Assembly (NCBI GenBank): GCA_014904985.1
Contig: MU128911.1
Span: 381,118-445,117 of the forward strand
Direction of reading: 5' to 3'
DNA from: Hydnum rufescens UP504
Lineage: Eukaryota > Basidiomycota > Agaricomycetes > Cantharellales > Hydnaceae
DNA: 64,000 bases
Of this stretch, positions 29,724 through 43,151 are shown piece by piece. Numbering within the stretch: position 1 is the first letter of the stretch; every line of letters begins with the position of its first letter. A model generated the notes under the pieces. That model had not been told where the DNA came from. It did no database searches and worked only from the letters and a program-made list of their open reading frames with translations. Position numbers and translations under genes: made by a program.

Positions 29724-32148
29724 TCATCGCACCTTGAACGACTGTACAGTCATCTCCCGAGGCTGGACTCCGAAACCTGTGTGCGAGACGGCGTAATGTA
29801 TTTCAATGTCCAGTTCTCGCGAGTTGGTCTCGCTTTTGCGGCAGTGGAAGGTCCCTGTCACCTTGGATCCTTATCGAGGGGTTAAGAATAGAAGTATAAG
29901 TGAGAAACAGGGGAAACCAACAAGAGAGCTCTATCACAGTAATAGTCTCACCTTCGATAACCTTGAACGGCGCACGAAGCAAGAAAACCGTTTGTTTCCA
30001 ATGGGTACACAAGCTCGCAGGGCCCGTAGAGAACGAGACCTCCGCGGGCTTGGCCTCTTTCTCCTTCTCTGCCATCACGCTTCCCTTTCGGGTCGGCCTC
30101 GGCCCGTTGTCTTTGGCTTGGGCGTTGATGCCTGCTCCTGCACCGATCCGCATGACGTCGGCGGTAATAAAGTTCCCTTCGACTTCAACGAGACTAGGCG
30201 TTGCGTCTGGAGGAACGTCAGATCCGTCGGGGACGAACCAAGCGTCAAAATATAGGAGGAAAGAGTGGACTACACCATCTCTGGTGGCGACGAGAGAGAA
30301 AGACTGAGAGAAATCAAGTTGACGGGGTGTGATACGCTGGATTGGTAAGTCCTACAAGAATTTTTGCGCGGGATTACGTTAGAAAGGGGTTGAGTGATCG
30401 CTAGTGGAAATCGCACCTTTATAATGCACAGGTTGCTGATAACCGCCTCCGGTTTGAGATGTTCGATTAGGGCATCTCCATAGGCGTCCTCGGCCATGCA
30501 GGTCATTTTAAAGCCTTCCAGTGAGACACCATTAGTCCAGATGGTACATGAGCAGCGGGGGGAGACGTACCATACACATCCTCCCAGAATGTGATTTTCT
30601 CCTTGACAAGATCCGGAGTCTCCGCTAGGCTCATGACCATTCGACATTGACTTGGGGCCATCACTCCGCCTACAGGACTGTCCACACTAGGAGGCCGGAG
30701 CCATCTGTCTCGCGCAACGAGCACCGAATCGAGCATAGATTCGTATAGAAGCGCATACCCCATCCACTCTGATACAATCACATCCACTCTAATGGACGGG
30801 TCATTGTACGGCGGCGGCAAGCTTATTCGTTCAACTTTCCCTTGGATGACACTGGAAACATAGAATATTGGGTAGGCGGAACATTAGTTGTCGCTATCAA
30901 GAAATATTTAATGGCAATTTCGACTGACGTAATAACATCTTCAAGACCGTTATCCTTCACATTTTGTCGTGCCTTCAACGCAATATCACTAGCGTCAATG
31001 GCGAAGACGTGCTTTCGCACCTGCTCGGGCTGCGAACATTGAGAGAATACCCGTTCCTAGTATCGACGAAGCGCGTAGCGTCTTATGAATAGTCCTAGAT
31101 TATGAGATAGAATGCACTACTTACCGCATCCGACATCCATGACGAGCTTGTCTCGCAATAGCTGTGGATTTGACAACAAGAACTTGGCATACGAAGAGGT
31201 CCGCACAGAGTCTTGAAGCATAATTGCGTGTATTTCTAGTTGAAGAGGACATGGTACGCATCTGGCTAATAACAGTGGGTAATAGTTTAACCTACCTTGG
31301 TAACCATAGCTCTCAAAATAATGTGAATCATCGTCTCGTTCCTGTTTTCCGTCCAGGAGTTCGGACAACATGGGGACCTTCGATGATGATGTCGCACTTG
31401 CACCAACAAGTTGCTGGCCAATAGATTTCAATTGAGAAATTTGCTGGTTCGCGGCTAGAAGATCTCGTTCTAGCTCTGCCACTATAAGCTTAGAAGTACC
31501 GGGAGAAATGTCATTTGCAAGGGCCCTTATTTTCTTTTCGTCGTCGTCGTCTGACCAATCGATAGATTCCATTGCTGAGGAGATGGGAGAACGATGAGAA
31601 GAGGTGGCTGTCAACACACAGCGGAAATGGCCAACATATGAGCGGGTCGTCCTCGATCACCGGCTTCAAATACTCGTTGTCAAAAAGGAATACCTCAGAT
31701 CCAGAAAGGTTGAGCAATTCGGCAGCAGAGACTTTCTAGAGGATACGGTGATACTAGTATGTGAACATCGTTGGAGATAAATGCAAGTAGATGAATATAA
31801 GATTGACGATACCCACATTTTTTCGAATGTAGTTGATCAATCGGACTCGTCCATGGAAGTCAAGTCCTAAGGAAAATGGAAAATGGAATCGATAGGTATA
31901 AATGACAAGCTATCACAATCACCAAGCTTGGACGACACGGAATTAAAATCAAAACCGTGCTTGTTTCGATCATGCTCTAGTGCCAGACTTGCGGAGGGGA
32001 ACTGGACATCCTCAAAAAGAGAGTAGCAGTGGGTAGGATCTTCTTCCCAATCTTCCCAGGTTTCGTCGACAGGATCAACAGATTCAGAAGAATCCGACCC
32101 ATCATCATCAATATTCGGCACTGATGAGATTTGCAAGTTCATGGCCAT
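29724..32148 (-). CDS. Protein arginine N-methyltransferase 3-like
   Basis: Transfers methyl groups from S-adenosylmethionine to arginine, classically on ribosomal protein S2. Start ATG 32148; stop TGA 29724. The N-terminal region has a PRMT3-type zinc finger (HCYSLFEDVQF, then LEHDRNKHGFD) and LDFHGRVRLINYIRKN, then EYLKPVIEDDPLI as in PRMT3. The methyltransferase core shows LVMDVGCGTGILSMFAA, the double-E loop SEWMGYALLYESMLDSVL, the C-terminal THWKQTVFLL loop and a closing beta-barrel strand. The intron-rich layout is consistent. Just after GILSMFAARAG (31005-31024) the frame slips by one before KHVFAIDAS. The second Cys of the zinc finger is absent. Start codons of this gene and TERT are 51 bp apart, suggesting a shared promoter. 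Confidence 0.9.
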
Positions 32149-32199
32149 GGGGGCGGTTTTGATTTATCCCGTCTCGGCATATGCCGACGCGTGGGGATC
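32149..32199. promoter_or_regulatory. 51 bp divergent intergenic segment between PRMT3 and TERT start codons
   Basis: The only DNA between the two start codons. It includes GGGGGCGGTTTT and CGGCATATGCCG, the latter a perfect 12 bp palindrome at about 32175-32186. Transcription start sites must lie here or inside the opposite gene. Confidence 0.55.
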
Positions 32200-35100
32200 A
32201 TGTCCTCCCTGGTACTCCCTCGATACTACAAGTCGACTTTTGCCCTGACAGAGTATTTGGCTACTATATCAGACGCGACGGAAATAGTTTCTGCTGATGA
32301 CACCGATGACTACCGTGAACTTATTGCCTCTGTCCAAGTCGCGACTCATGCCTCGAAAGATGAGCTCCCCAAAATTAATGCTCGACCCCACCCCTCCAAT
32401 ATGACTCAGGTGTGTCAATTCGACGAACAGAAAACCATAACTAACGTGCCATGCAGGTGATTAACATTGTGTTAGACAAACTCTTTTCCCAGTACCGGGG
32501 GAAGGCGAATAATATTATTATATATGGGTACCGTCCAGTTCGTGTTATTTGGCTATCTCTATGGCTCGCTATTATTCTGACGCGAGATAGGCGGACTACC
32601 GAAACGAGAGGGGCAATGCAGACATGCGACGTCCTCACATCACAAATAATTTTGTCAACACCATCGTGACCTCTCTTAAGGCGCCAGAATGGCAAACACT
32701 GCTCAGCAAGTTGAGTATTAGTCTCTGCGCGATACTCTTTGTTTCTGTGAATGCTAATATAAATGGCCAGAATTGGTGTCGATGCAATGGTGCACCTCCT
32801 CGGATCCACGAGTCTCTTCCAATGTGTCGGGAATTCCTGTTTTGTGCAGCTCACGGGGGCACCGGTATCGGAAATGAATCCTTCCGGACCTCTCGACCTT
32901 CAGCTGGCCCGTGGTGCGTTTGGGAACTCCCTTAAACGTAAAGCTGAGGAAGGATGGCATCAACGGCCTGCAAAGCGCAGACGTCTTAGGGACTCCACAT
33001 TCCCAGGCGTTGGCCGACATCCCAATGCAGCAAACCCCCAGTTTCTAGCTGGAAATAAGGATGGCTACACTCAGCGTACTGCAGCGGATATCCCTATTCC
33101 TCGTTCGAGTATGTTTTACGAGCGACCGGTGAGACTTCCCCATAATCGGATTCACCTGGGACTTCCACATCAACGTAAGCTGTTTGTTTGTTTAATTTCT
33201 TCGTGGTTTAAAACCGAATGTTTTCTAGATGTCCTTACCAAGTACCCCCTGCCAGATCGCAATGGCGCCAACGACAGTGCTCCAAAACTCGGACTCCATG
33301 ATCCTCCGGGAACCTCTCCAAATCCGGTCGACCACAGGCCACAAGCCGATTTACAGGTAGAAGCCATGGCACGCCGTGTCACCAAGCACATGTTTCCTCG
33401 TCAATACGGCTTACCCAGCATCTTTGATTGCGAACATGTTCGGAGTAGACCCACTTTTCCAAAACGGGAAGTTCATATTGAGGTCAGTACAATTGAGCTT
33501 GCCTTCATCATACCCTAACATTTGGTCGTGCAAGGCGGCTGGAAAGTGTAACACCCTAAACGATTGAAGGACACAATCCCACTAGCGGTGGATATGATAT
33601 ATCGTCATGCAAAATGCGATTACGTGCAATTGTGTAACTCGATCTGTCCGTCCAAGGTTTGCCACATGCGCCGAGTTTGTTCCTGGTACGCCCTGTATTC
33701 ATCTGATTTGGTTCAGCTCAAATCGGAAGGCGCGAGGAGTCAATTGGACAGTAGTGTCATTCTAGTAAGTGTGTTCTTACTTCAGAGATGGATTATTGAC
33801 ATCCAGAATAGGAGATGATGTCCGAAATCACATCCCAGCAACCACCTTCGTCGCTGGATGTTTCACACGAGAGTCTTGTTGTTCCCCACGGGGCATCTCA
33901 GGCCAAGTTGGCCAGCCAAATGAAGCCCCGCTTTGCAGATTTCGCCTTTAATCACTCGCAGGTTGCGCCATTATTTCATTTGGCTGATTCAGAATACTCT
34001 ATACAACACTAAAGTCTCTATGGGAATCCAGGTCCTCCGGTATGTTGTTGCCTCCATGAAAAATGTGATCCCTCGTACGTTTTGGGGATGTACAGCCAAC
34101 TTCAACATCATAGTTTCGCGTACGGCACCCAATATGCCTTCCATCCGCCCATCACATCGTCCCCAACTGACCCATATATTCTCCCTTTATGTAGACATAT
34201 ACACATTGATTCGTTCCCGTCGATACGAGTCCTGCACCTTGCACGGGGTTTTGCAGCATTTCATGATTTCTGAATGTGATCAATGGCTTGGGCTTCCGAG
34301 TCGGGCCTCAAAATGCGCGCAAGGACAACGCCGCTCTGTGTCCGATGCGAACAAGCGTCGCGAGTTGCTTGAAGAGTTCTTATATTGGGTTTTTGAAGGA
34401 TTTGTCCTGCCGTTGCTGAAGGTTGGTGACTGTCTTATTTATCCCACTCCCGATCTAGACCTTGATGTTTAATGAATCTTAGACAACATTTTTCATCACT
34501 GAGAGTAATGCATATAGAAATCGTGTCCTGTACTTTCGCCAGGACGATTGGGACGTTCTATGCCGACCACTTCTCGAACAACTGACTTCTTCTACCTTCC
34601 GCAAGATCATATATACGGATGTAAGTCCATCGAATCTAGTTTCTCATATCACTGTTGTCGACGTCATTATAGGAAGAGAGGGAAATGGCCTTCAGTAAAC
34701 GTATTCTAGGATATTCCTTTGTTCGATTACTGCCGAAGGAAACTGGTTTACGACCCATTGTTAATCTTCGAAGAAGAATGAATGATGCCCAACAGTCTAT
34801 CAACCAGATCTTGCAGGCTGCGTTCCATATCCTCAATTATGAAAAGGCGAGCGATTTTTCCTAACTTGTGACAATTGCTTCAGACTAATTTTATCATCTT
34901 CCAGGAGAGGACACCTACTCTGCTAGGGGCTGCGGTGGCAAGTCATACGGATCTGTACCGTCGGCTAAAAGCGTTTCAAAGCAGGTTGCGAGGGGACGAT
35001 GGGACGATGTATGTGTATCATTTGCAAGCGCTTTATTGTTGGATTCTGATCTGTGGATAGGCCGAAGCTATACTTCGTTAAGGTTGATGTTCGGACTTGC

Positions 35101-37018
35101 TTCGACGCCATCGACCAGAATAAACTGCTCGATATTCTAAACCAGCTGTTGACTGAAGTATGAAGTTATGCCACATTATGATATGTTGGAGCGCTGATTA
35201 TTAGTATTTATTAAGGAAACGTATATGATCAACCGATTTTCCCAGGTTATTCCTCAGATGGGGAAAATGAAGCATAGCTTCTTAAAAAAAGCTGGACCCG
35301 ACGGTAATGAACGTCCGCTGATTACAATCGATATTGATGTTAATGGTTAGGGACTGAAGCTAGTTTGCCTCATTTTCTCGCGTATGCTGCCAAGCTTGCT
35401 GCCTCCCTTCGGCACGCTGTCTTTGTCGATAAAGTAGGTTCTTCGCTAGAAGCCTTGCAATACTGATTATGACACTCTTCGCCTCCAGGTCGTCCACGAA
35501 TTACATGATAAGGAAGACATCATCAAATTGCTTCGAGAACACGTCAAGGAGAATATCGTGAAGGTCGGCTTATCTCACTGGCCGTTCTAAGCTTCATCTT
35601 ATTCGGGTGTCGACAGATCGGCCCCTACTATTATCAGCAAACTATCGGGATTCCTCAAGGTTCTGTGCTATCGAGCTTATTGTGCTCCTTCTTCTATGGC
35701 GATTTGGAGAAGCATCATCTCAGATTTAATGATGATCTCCGATCTGTGAGTATGCGGTCATACACCTAACATGCTACATCCACACCCATCCTAGCCTATT
35801 CTCCTTGCCAACAGCTTCTTCTTCGCTGGGTTGATGACTATCTCTTCATTACGGCGGACAAATCAAAAGCTTTGCGTTTCCTTGATGTGATGAATGCAGG
35901 TTAGTCCCAGTCCAGACTTTGTCTCTCAGACGAGCTCGATTACATCGGTTACGTCCATTCGGAAGGCCATCCTGAATATGGGTGTTTCATCAGTCCGGAA
36001 AAGACTGTGACTAATTTTCACAGTGCCGCTATGCCAAATGTTGTCCCTCCCGGTGTAAATGGTATGTAATTCCTCAGCACTAAGTGCGAATGAAGTCGAG
36101 ATTCATTTCTCCCTAGATTTTTCCTGGTGTGGACTGAACATAAACATGAAGTACTTATACGTGAGCACGGATTATCAGCGATACGCTTCCCAGCGTACGT
36201 TGCCGATTTTCTGTGAAATGTAATAGGGGTGATCAACGGTCTCTTTCAGATATCGCTGACAGCCTCACCGTGGCGAGGGGGCGGCGTGCTGGAGCCACTT
36301 TTCAACACAAAATGTTGCAGTAAGTAGCCATCCGTGTATTGTCTATATACATACCGAGCAAGGTCACCAAACACCACACCTGAACAAACAGAATGGCAAA
36401 GCAAAAACCCATCCCATATTCATGGACACCAAATTCAACTCGATCCGAGTAGTCTATCTCAATCTATACCACAATTTCGTCCTCACGGCCATGAAAATGC
36501 ACCAATATCTCAAGAACTGGGGGACAGATATTGATCAAAACCATCATTATCTTCTCGGTAGGCTCTTTCCCGAGAACTATGAATCGCATGATAGGTCGCT
36601 AACCGTCTCTTTGCCCAGCGGTAATCAACAAAACTTTGCACTTTACATGGTACTCGATAAGAAATAGGGTGACTTCTCCCTTGGGAAAGGAGAACGATGC
36701 TTACTGTCGCGTGTCAGACGTAGAATTGACGTGGTCAGTCCTTTTGTGATTGGTGGTCCCTCAAGTCTAACTAGCGTGTTAACTTGCACTGTTCCAAGGC
36801 TTGGGTTATACGCCTTCCACGCCACATTGTCTCGAAAACCGACATCGTATCGACGACTTTTGAGCTCACTCATGTTCTCTCTACAGCTACCAAAATATGC
36901 GAAGACACGTAAAGCATTGGAGCCTTTAGCGGCTAGGGGACTGAAGATCTTAACCATATCTTGTATTGAATCCGAATCAGCGGAACGAAAAATTAGTGTA
37001 CACACAACTAATCAATAG
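32200..37018 (+). CDS. TERT: Telomerase reverse transcriptase
   Basis: Catalytic subunit that adds telomeric repeats. The start is ATG 32200 (MSSLVLPRYYKSTFALTEYL). Many short introns. N-terminal blocks: NNFVNTIVTSLKAPEWQTLL, IGVDAMVHLLGSTSLF, then KHMFPRQYGLPSIF and RHAKCDYVQLCNSICPSK (telomerase RNA-binding region, CP/T motifs). RT motifs: GYSFVRLLPKETGLRPIVNL (motifs 1 and 2), FVKVDVRTCFDAI (A), IGIPQGSVLSSLLCSFF (B'), LLRWVDDYLFIT (C, catalytic DD), GCFISPEKT (D) and FSWCGLNI (E). The C-terminal extension includes VVYLNLYHNFVLTAMKMHQY and WLGLYAFHATLSRK. The three catalytic aspartates are intact. Around 33550, in ACACCCTAAACG, the frame to PKRLKDTIPL needs one more C, and near 36390 a phase mismatch occurs; both look like one-base errors. 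Confidence 0.93.
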
Positions 37019-37168
37019 AGATACTGCTCCCAATTCGAGCTGCTATTATTCGACGCAAGGCCCTGCTGAAAACACGCGTGCGCGCCCTCAGTTCTGCGTC
37101 TTAATGTAACGACCATTTATGGTCGTGAAGGACAGGCCTATCCCAGAGCGAATGACAAAGTGTCCCCT

Positions 37169-39874
37169 TCATCGAGTAGCTCCAAATAAGTTAGCGAAAA
37201 GGTCTTGAGGGATTGGAGAGGGCGGTGGGTTGGGGGCTGGCACACCCAGACCCTCACCGTTCGAGACGAACTGACGTGCCACATCCAACATTGCTCTGAG
37301 GTCGAGACCCGCAAGGCGATTTGGCCCGTCCTCTTCCTCTTCGACACTATCCTCCACAGGGACGAGGGATGGCACGTGAGGTGGGGGAAGGGGCGTGAGG
37401 TGGTCGAGCAGGATACGGCACAGCCAATAAGGAGGAAGGGCGTCGTGAACGAAATGTGCAGATCGCCGGCTAGGTTCGCAAGTCAGATCGAAATCCCACC
37501 CTCGGCGCCACTAATCGGATGCGTTGAGAGGGTTAACGCCTGGCACAAGCACAAAAAATAAAGGGTACGCACATGATCCAGGATCATCCTGTAGCCAAAG
37601 ATAATATGATTATGAATCTCGTCAGGACTGCGTGGTTTTGGATCTGCCGGACGGGAAAATATCCATCGCCTCGTAACATATCCTCCTCTAGGCTTTCCTT
37701 GCCCATACTCGATGAGTCCGCGGAGGACGGTAAGGATCAAAACATGTCTACCATATGGTCCTACCACAGTACTGAAGAGCCTCGACTCCTGATTTGGCAT
37801 GAGGAGATGACAAATGCAGTACATGGCATCGTCAACCGTGACCCCAGCAGCCTCGTGCTCCATCGTGAGTTTGCACCACTGCTCCGCACTAGAAGCCGTC
37901 CATATGGAATTGGCATAAGGCAGCGGGATGTGTCTTACGTCCTGCGTAGGGATTTGGATTACGGCGCCAGTCTCGAGAGACGCCAGCGTGTCAAGGGTAT
38001 ACAGTAGCCAGACCGTTCTCAACACGGAAACACAATCGGTCAGATGAACACGCAGAGTAGAGAGAATACCAAAGCACACCTTCTCCAGCTTTCTCGACTT
38101 ATCCATGTCTTCCAATTGTTCTCCCACTGGGCCATGGGTGCAAGACCAGGGTTGCTACAATCTGGCCCAGGATTGAACAAACCTGACTGACGAGCAACCT
38201 AGAAAAGAAATCGTAGTGCGGTCGATGAGCACATGCCATAGGATTTGTGCAGGCGCGACGTACGGATATTATGACTCCAAGGTAAAGTTCGCCCGCGAGA
38301 CGCTCACTATGATTCTCGGATAAAAATGAAGATGAATTGTACAGTAGTAAGGAATGGATCATTGGAAGACTGTCTTCTGTGGTCAACTTTCGACCTCGAA
38401 CAGTTTGATAGAATGACTTGATGAGAAGGTCGGTTTTCTATCATTTGTATGTGAGCAACAATACTGTGTGAGAGAGAAAGGCGAGATACCTCGCGACGGA
38501 TCGTATCTTGAGTCCTCGCCCACCCGGGAGACTTATCCATATCCTCCAAAGCTTTGCGTATGAGCGCCGTCTCCCCTATGTTCGTCGCAGGGGGGTAGTA
38601 CGCAAGTCAGATCCCGGCCGAGGGGCGGCGGTACACATTGCAAACGCGATCCAAGTGTGAGCATCCTATGGAATCAGTCAGTTGATACCATAGAATACGT
38701 TTGCTTGAAAGTCACTCACACTTAGGCGGAAAGTAGGCATGTGAACAATGCCCATATGTTCGAGGACCGAATTGAACGTTCGGCAGGCGAGAGCAGACAA
38801 ACGAGTTACATTAGGCATATCCCATGTAGGTATCATGTAGCACAGCATGATTCTTTGGGGATCCAGACTTTGTTTCTATATGGTGAGTGGTGACCACGAA
38901 ACCTGATGTCTGATAGGCTCACTAGAAGGAGTTGGTTGGTTCCAGGCGTTGGAGTCCGCATCGTTCGCGAAAAAGGTTATTTTCGATTAGGACCATTGTG
39001 GGTTCAGTCACAAAGGGATTATATTCAGGCGGTCCACTAGTCCCGTCGTCCCACCCTTGGATAGGGGAGGTGTTGAAGGCTTCGGCCTCATTCCACAAGC
39101 TGGGTACGGTGGAATCATCTCCGCCCTGGCGTGCCTCGAAGTTGTAATTGTACGCAGGAAGTGACGAGGCCAGAGTCTGGATTCAACACGCCGAAAGATG
39201 TTTGATTTGGAGCGATTTCTTGGTCCAAGGCTATTGGAAGAATCTCTGATGGCAGGACGCTGACAGAACCCGGAGTGCTCGCAGAGGGAGAAGGCAGATA
39301 AGAGTTCTGACTCTTGGTGGGGTCGAAGACATACTCATTGTCCACAGACGGGGAGAAAAGATGTGTGTTTATGTCGTTCCAGGTCTTTTGGGGGATTTCT
39401 GCATCTTCAGAAGTGCGTAGATCTGGATAAGGTTGAACGTTCTTGCGAGCTGTAGTGTGCAATGGTGTCTGGTGCTGGCTGGTGGCCTCGGCTTCAACGG
39501 ACTTTCCCTGTGCATCTCGGAAAAGCAGTGAACATTTTCTTCTGTGACGGAAGAGCACATCGCTGTGATATGACCACTTAGTGACTTAGACCACACTACG
39601 CGCCCTGAACAAAACGGACCTTCGAGCATATCGTTTGCCGCAAAATTCGCATAGGAATGGCTTAGTTTCGGTGTGCTACATGGTAAGAGAACCACGTCAG
39701 CCATTAGGGCGTGCACCAGATGCTGGCGCCAATTATACGTACAGTGCGTACGTGACGATTGAGATATTCGATACGAGAGTATTTTTGGTCAATACCGTTC
39801 TTCCTGCATATATCGCACACGAATACGGCTGACTTCTTCCCGCCTTTCGCCCCTGCTGAGGTCGTCGCTGGCAT
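37169..39874 (-). CDS. C2H2 zinc-finger transcription factor with fungal-specific (MHR) domain
   Basis: Nuclear DNA-binding regulator. Start ATG 39874 (MPATTSAGAKGGKK). Two introns split the finger region, and splicing yields CDICRKNGIDQKYSRIEYLN followed by RHVRTHTETKPFLCEFCGKR and YARSDVLFRHRRKC: two fingers ending H-x3-H and H-x4-C. A Ser/Pro-rich linker follows (to about 39100), then the fungal transcription factor homology region: VWLLYTLDTLASLETG, TQDVRHIPLPYANSIWTA, SSAEQWCKLTMEHEA. The C-terminus is acidic, then Pro-rich (VPAPNPPPSPIPQDLFANLF). It is convergent with TERT, the stops 150 bp apart. Its targets cannot be told from sequence. The middle exons (38130-39100) were not fully resolved. 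Confidence 0.8.
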
Positions 39875-40508
39875 CAGGGAGATTTGAGTAAGCCGATAGA
39901 TTCGGGTGGTGCCGGGATCCCACGACTTGGAACCTCACAATATTAAGGCCCATGGAGGCGCAAAATTCTGAAAATAGATTTTATTGGACATACTGCATTG
40001 GAACATGGCCGTAGCTTCACATTTTCAAGAGCCTTTGTGACATACAAGTCCAGGACCTCCGCAAGCTCTATTAGCTCGAGCTGCGGCCCACGGATTTACA
40101 CTTTCGGCTGGTACAGAGAGGAAGCGGCATTGGGATGGTCAACTTCTGCGACAGCTGGATCAGACTCGTCTCAGCTTGCTGAAGCAAGCTGAGGAGACTG
40201 GTCACGAGTCTAGAGTTGAATGATTGCGAAACTCAACGCCGGACTGTGTCAGATTGTTCTCTTGACTGCTTGCGATAGCAAGGAGGCATCGGCATTCATT
40301 GACGACGATTGGCCATTGTGGCTCTTATTTATTATTTATTGAGCATATGGAACTCTGACAGCGATTCGTTCAATTGCCTCCCACTCGGTGACGGCCTCGT
40401 GGATTATTGGATTCCTTCTGTACCGTGAAATAGGAAGAGATGGAACCAGCACCGGGTGCCAGCTCTTCGGTCTTGGGCTTATCAGTTCTCGCTGCCCAAG
40501 ATGACCGC
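39875..40508. other. Intergenic region with a Ser-codon hairpin
   Basis: No gene. A hairpin CTCAGCTTGCTGAAGCAAGC followed by TGAG lies at about 40168-40192. A TATTTATT stretch sits near 40326. Confidence 0.4.
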
Positions 40509-40660
40509 CCTACGTTAACGTAGGAGGCCAGTCAAATCCCAAATTTGTCCTAACGAATATTCTGTATAAAGGAGTGCAGGAGGGATTTCTCTTGTTCTGC
40601 ATCTTGCGATCAACCACAACATCTTCGAACTTCCAATCCTAACTCTGCCCTTTATTCATT
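40509..40660 (+). promoter_or_regulatory. Promoter of the 40661 gene: 16 bp palindrome and TATA box
   Basis: CCTACGTTAACGTAGG at 40509-40524 is a perfect palindrome and could bind a dimeric factor. TATAAA at 40565-40570 lies 91 bp before ATG 40661, followed by a pyrimidine-rich leader. The sites are seen; function is inferred. Confidence 0.5.
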
Positions 40661-41327
40661 ATGGCCTTCGTTCTTGCTGCCAACGACACCTTTACCGGTG
40701 CTTCACACCCAGTCCTGCGCAACGCTGAACCCTCTAAATGGAACCAGCGCAAGCCCAAGCTCCCACTTATCTGCATTGGACTCCCTCTCTACATCCACGA
40801 TTCGCTAAGCCTCTGCAGCATTTCGTCCATCAGCTCCCTGTCCTTGGACAGCCTCTTAGAGAACGATGGCATGTCCTCAACACCCTCGACCCCTAGTACT
40901 CCGTTATCGCAGATCAGCATTGGGAGTGTGGCCGACGAGGGCCAGTCGTACGAGCCCTGTAGCCTCTCCGGTGAATCCATCCACTCGAATGAGTCAAAAG
41001 CTCTTCCACAGCCAGAGTTCCGCGTGCATTTCGCGGTCGATACTCACCATTCCAAAATTCACCCCCGTCCTCGTACTTCCTACAACTGTTCCCTCGTTCG
41101 CGAAGGGTAACGGGATGCGCCTCGGACATCTCACCAAGTCCCGCACTGAATGCGTTGCCGAGGAGCTCCAGATGAAATTGGACAGTCTGGATGAGTTGCC
41201 CTACATCTCAGCTTCGGATCACCAGTTCCTTTACGCGCGGAGCCCCAGCAAACGCCTTATAATCAAACGCTTTGTCGTAAAAGCTGTTAAGAAGCTTGGA
41301 AGCGTCTTGTTGCGCACCCACAACTAG
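40661..41327 (+). CDS. Uncharacterised Ser-rich protein, about 220 residues, with a one-base frameshift
   Basis: Starts ATG 40661 (MAFVLAANDTFTGASHPVLR). The first part is rich in Ser (SISSISSLSLDSLL, STPSTPSTPLSQIS) and probably disordered. After SYNCSLVREG (41106) the frame stops, while the +1 frame continues as NGMRLGHLTKSRTECVAEEL and ends KKLGSVLLRTHN at 41327. Removing one G from GAAGGGTAAC gives one continuous protein, so I treat it as a single gene. The basic C-terminal region (KRLIIKRFVVKAVKKLG) could contact nucleic acid or membrane. I do not recognise the family. A TATA box and palindrome upstream suggest an inducible promoter. Confidence 0.6.
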
Positions 41328-43151
41328 TGGGAATGCGCCTTCCTGATTCTCTTTGGGGGACTTGTTTGTTTTCTCTTTGATTCTCTTGTGGGTTCATTCG
41401 GCATTTGCAAGGCTTCCTTCCCGATCTTTGGTCTTTTGACGTTTCCTTAACCGTTTTACAATCTTCGTTCTCCTGTGTCCATTGCGTCTCCTGATCAATG
41501 AACGTCTTGCGTAAACAACTCATGAAGCATGCTCCAAGAATATCACAGCGACATGCATCGCGTTTAATCGAACGTATAAATACCCAGACCGATCGCATCA
41601 TAATCAGGTTCACAGGAGAAATAAGTCCCAGACGCAGTGCAAAAAAATGGCCCCGTTCTCATCAGAGAATCAATCCAGAACGCCATGGAATACTCGTCGT
41701 CTCCAGCAAGTGTTGTCCTGACGACCGCCGACGACGCGGCCACGTTAAATTCCGTATTCTCCAACTGGCCCGATGGCTGTTGGGGGAGGAATTCTGCGTA
41801 GAGAGAAGGGCCGAGGAACTGTGTCCTATCACAGCCGGAACCGATGATAGCCATATCAACACCGTCATCCACTTCTCTGGGTTTGCATTCGAGCAGCATC
41901 GTCGGATCACCGCAATAATAACGTATATATGTTTCCTGACGCTTCGGAAAGGGTTGCCAATCTCGAACCAAAATATGTTCAATGGGTAGGATGTACCATC
42001 CTTTTTGAACAAGGGGTATCGGTATCGTAGTAGCTTCCCAAGAATAAACGATAGGCTCCTCCGAGTCTGGGCCCAAGGGGGGTATCGTGTACATATGAAT
42101 CTTCTGGGGATCCGTAATTCTGTACACATGTGGGAAAGAGATCCAAGTGGCGATGCCAATACACTGGGGGGATTCATCAGCTGCCTTCTGTCACCAGAAG
42201 CAAAGACGTAACTCACTAGATCCGTGGCGGGAAGCAGCACCGTTGCCCAACTATTCTCGCGCCAATTCCATATTAAACCCTCTCCTTGATTTTTGTCGAC
42301 CCACACTATGTCGCCTTCGAGCTGAAAGCGATAACGCGGACGAGTGGGGGAAGCCAAAGTGACCTCCTTCACTCGCGAAAAGATAGGAGGCCGCTCCTCG
42401 TCTTCAGACCAAGAGAGTGTGCATATTTCGATTATTCTACAACCAGAAAGACATCGTGAGCCGTTGGTGCGTAGGACTCAATTTCTGGCTTACACATAAT
42501 CCGTTCCAACATATGGACGAAGAATCACTATTTGTTTGCGCTCAAAATCCGCTTGCAAACAGTTCAAATTCAGTTCTAGAGAGTAGGGTCGAACGACGCC
42601 TGGTCTGCAGTGTGGCAACGGGAGCGATGGGCTCACTGTCGGAACCAGCCCGAGTGCCGATATCCCAGCATACAATGGAGCCATACCCATTGTCCCGGCA
42701 CGGGGCTAGCACAGTAAGAAGCCAGCGACCTCCAGGGCAGACGAATGTATTCAGCTCAACGCAATTATCGTGGGGATCCCATTCCAGAGTAGCGGCTTGA
42801 AATATAAATGTGGGCCAATTCCTCGTGATGGCAGCAGCACGAATCCGATGGGGTCGTGTCGCACAGCGCCGAAGTTCAGCGACAGACATGGTGGCGATCG
42901 GAAGTGAGAAGGGCATTAGACCCTTTTCCCTGATTATTTGGTGGACCGCCTGCAACCAAAGGAGGCGACTGTCTGAAATATGCAGGTACATCCATCTACA
43001 GGCCTATTGATACGCGAAACGACGCGGTCGTCAGACTCGGGGGAAGCAAGCATACTGGAAATCCGCACCATGCTGAGTCTCACAAGGCTCAAGACATCTA
43101 GGAAGGAAGCAATAGCAAGTAAAACGTCTGCAGGAGACTTAGATAGTAGAT

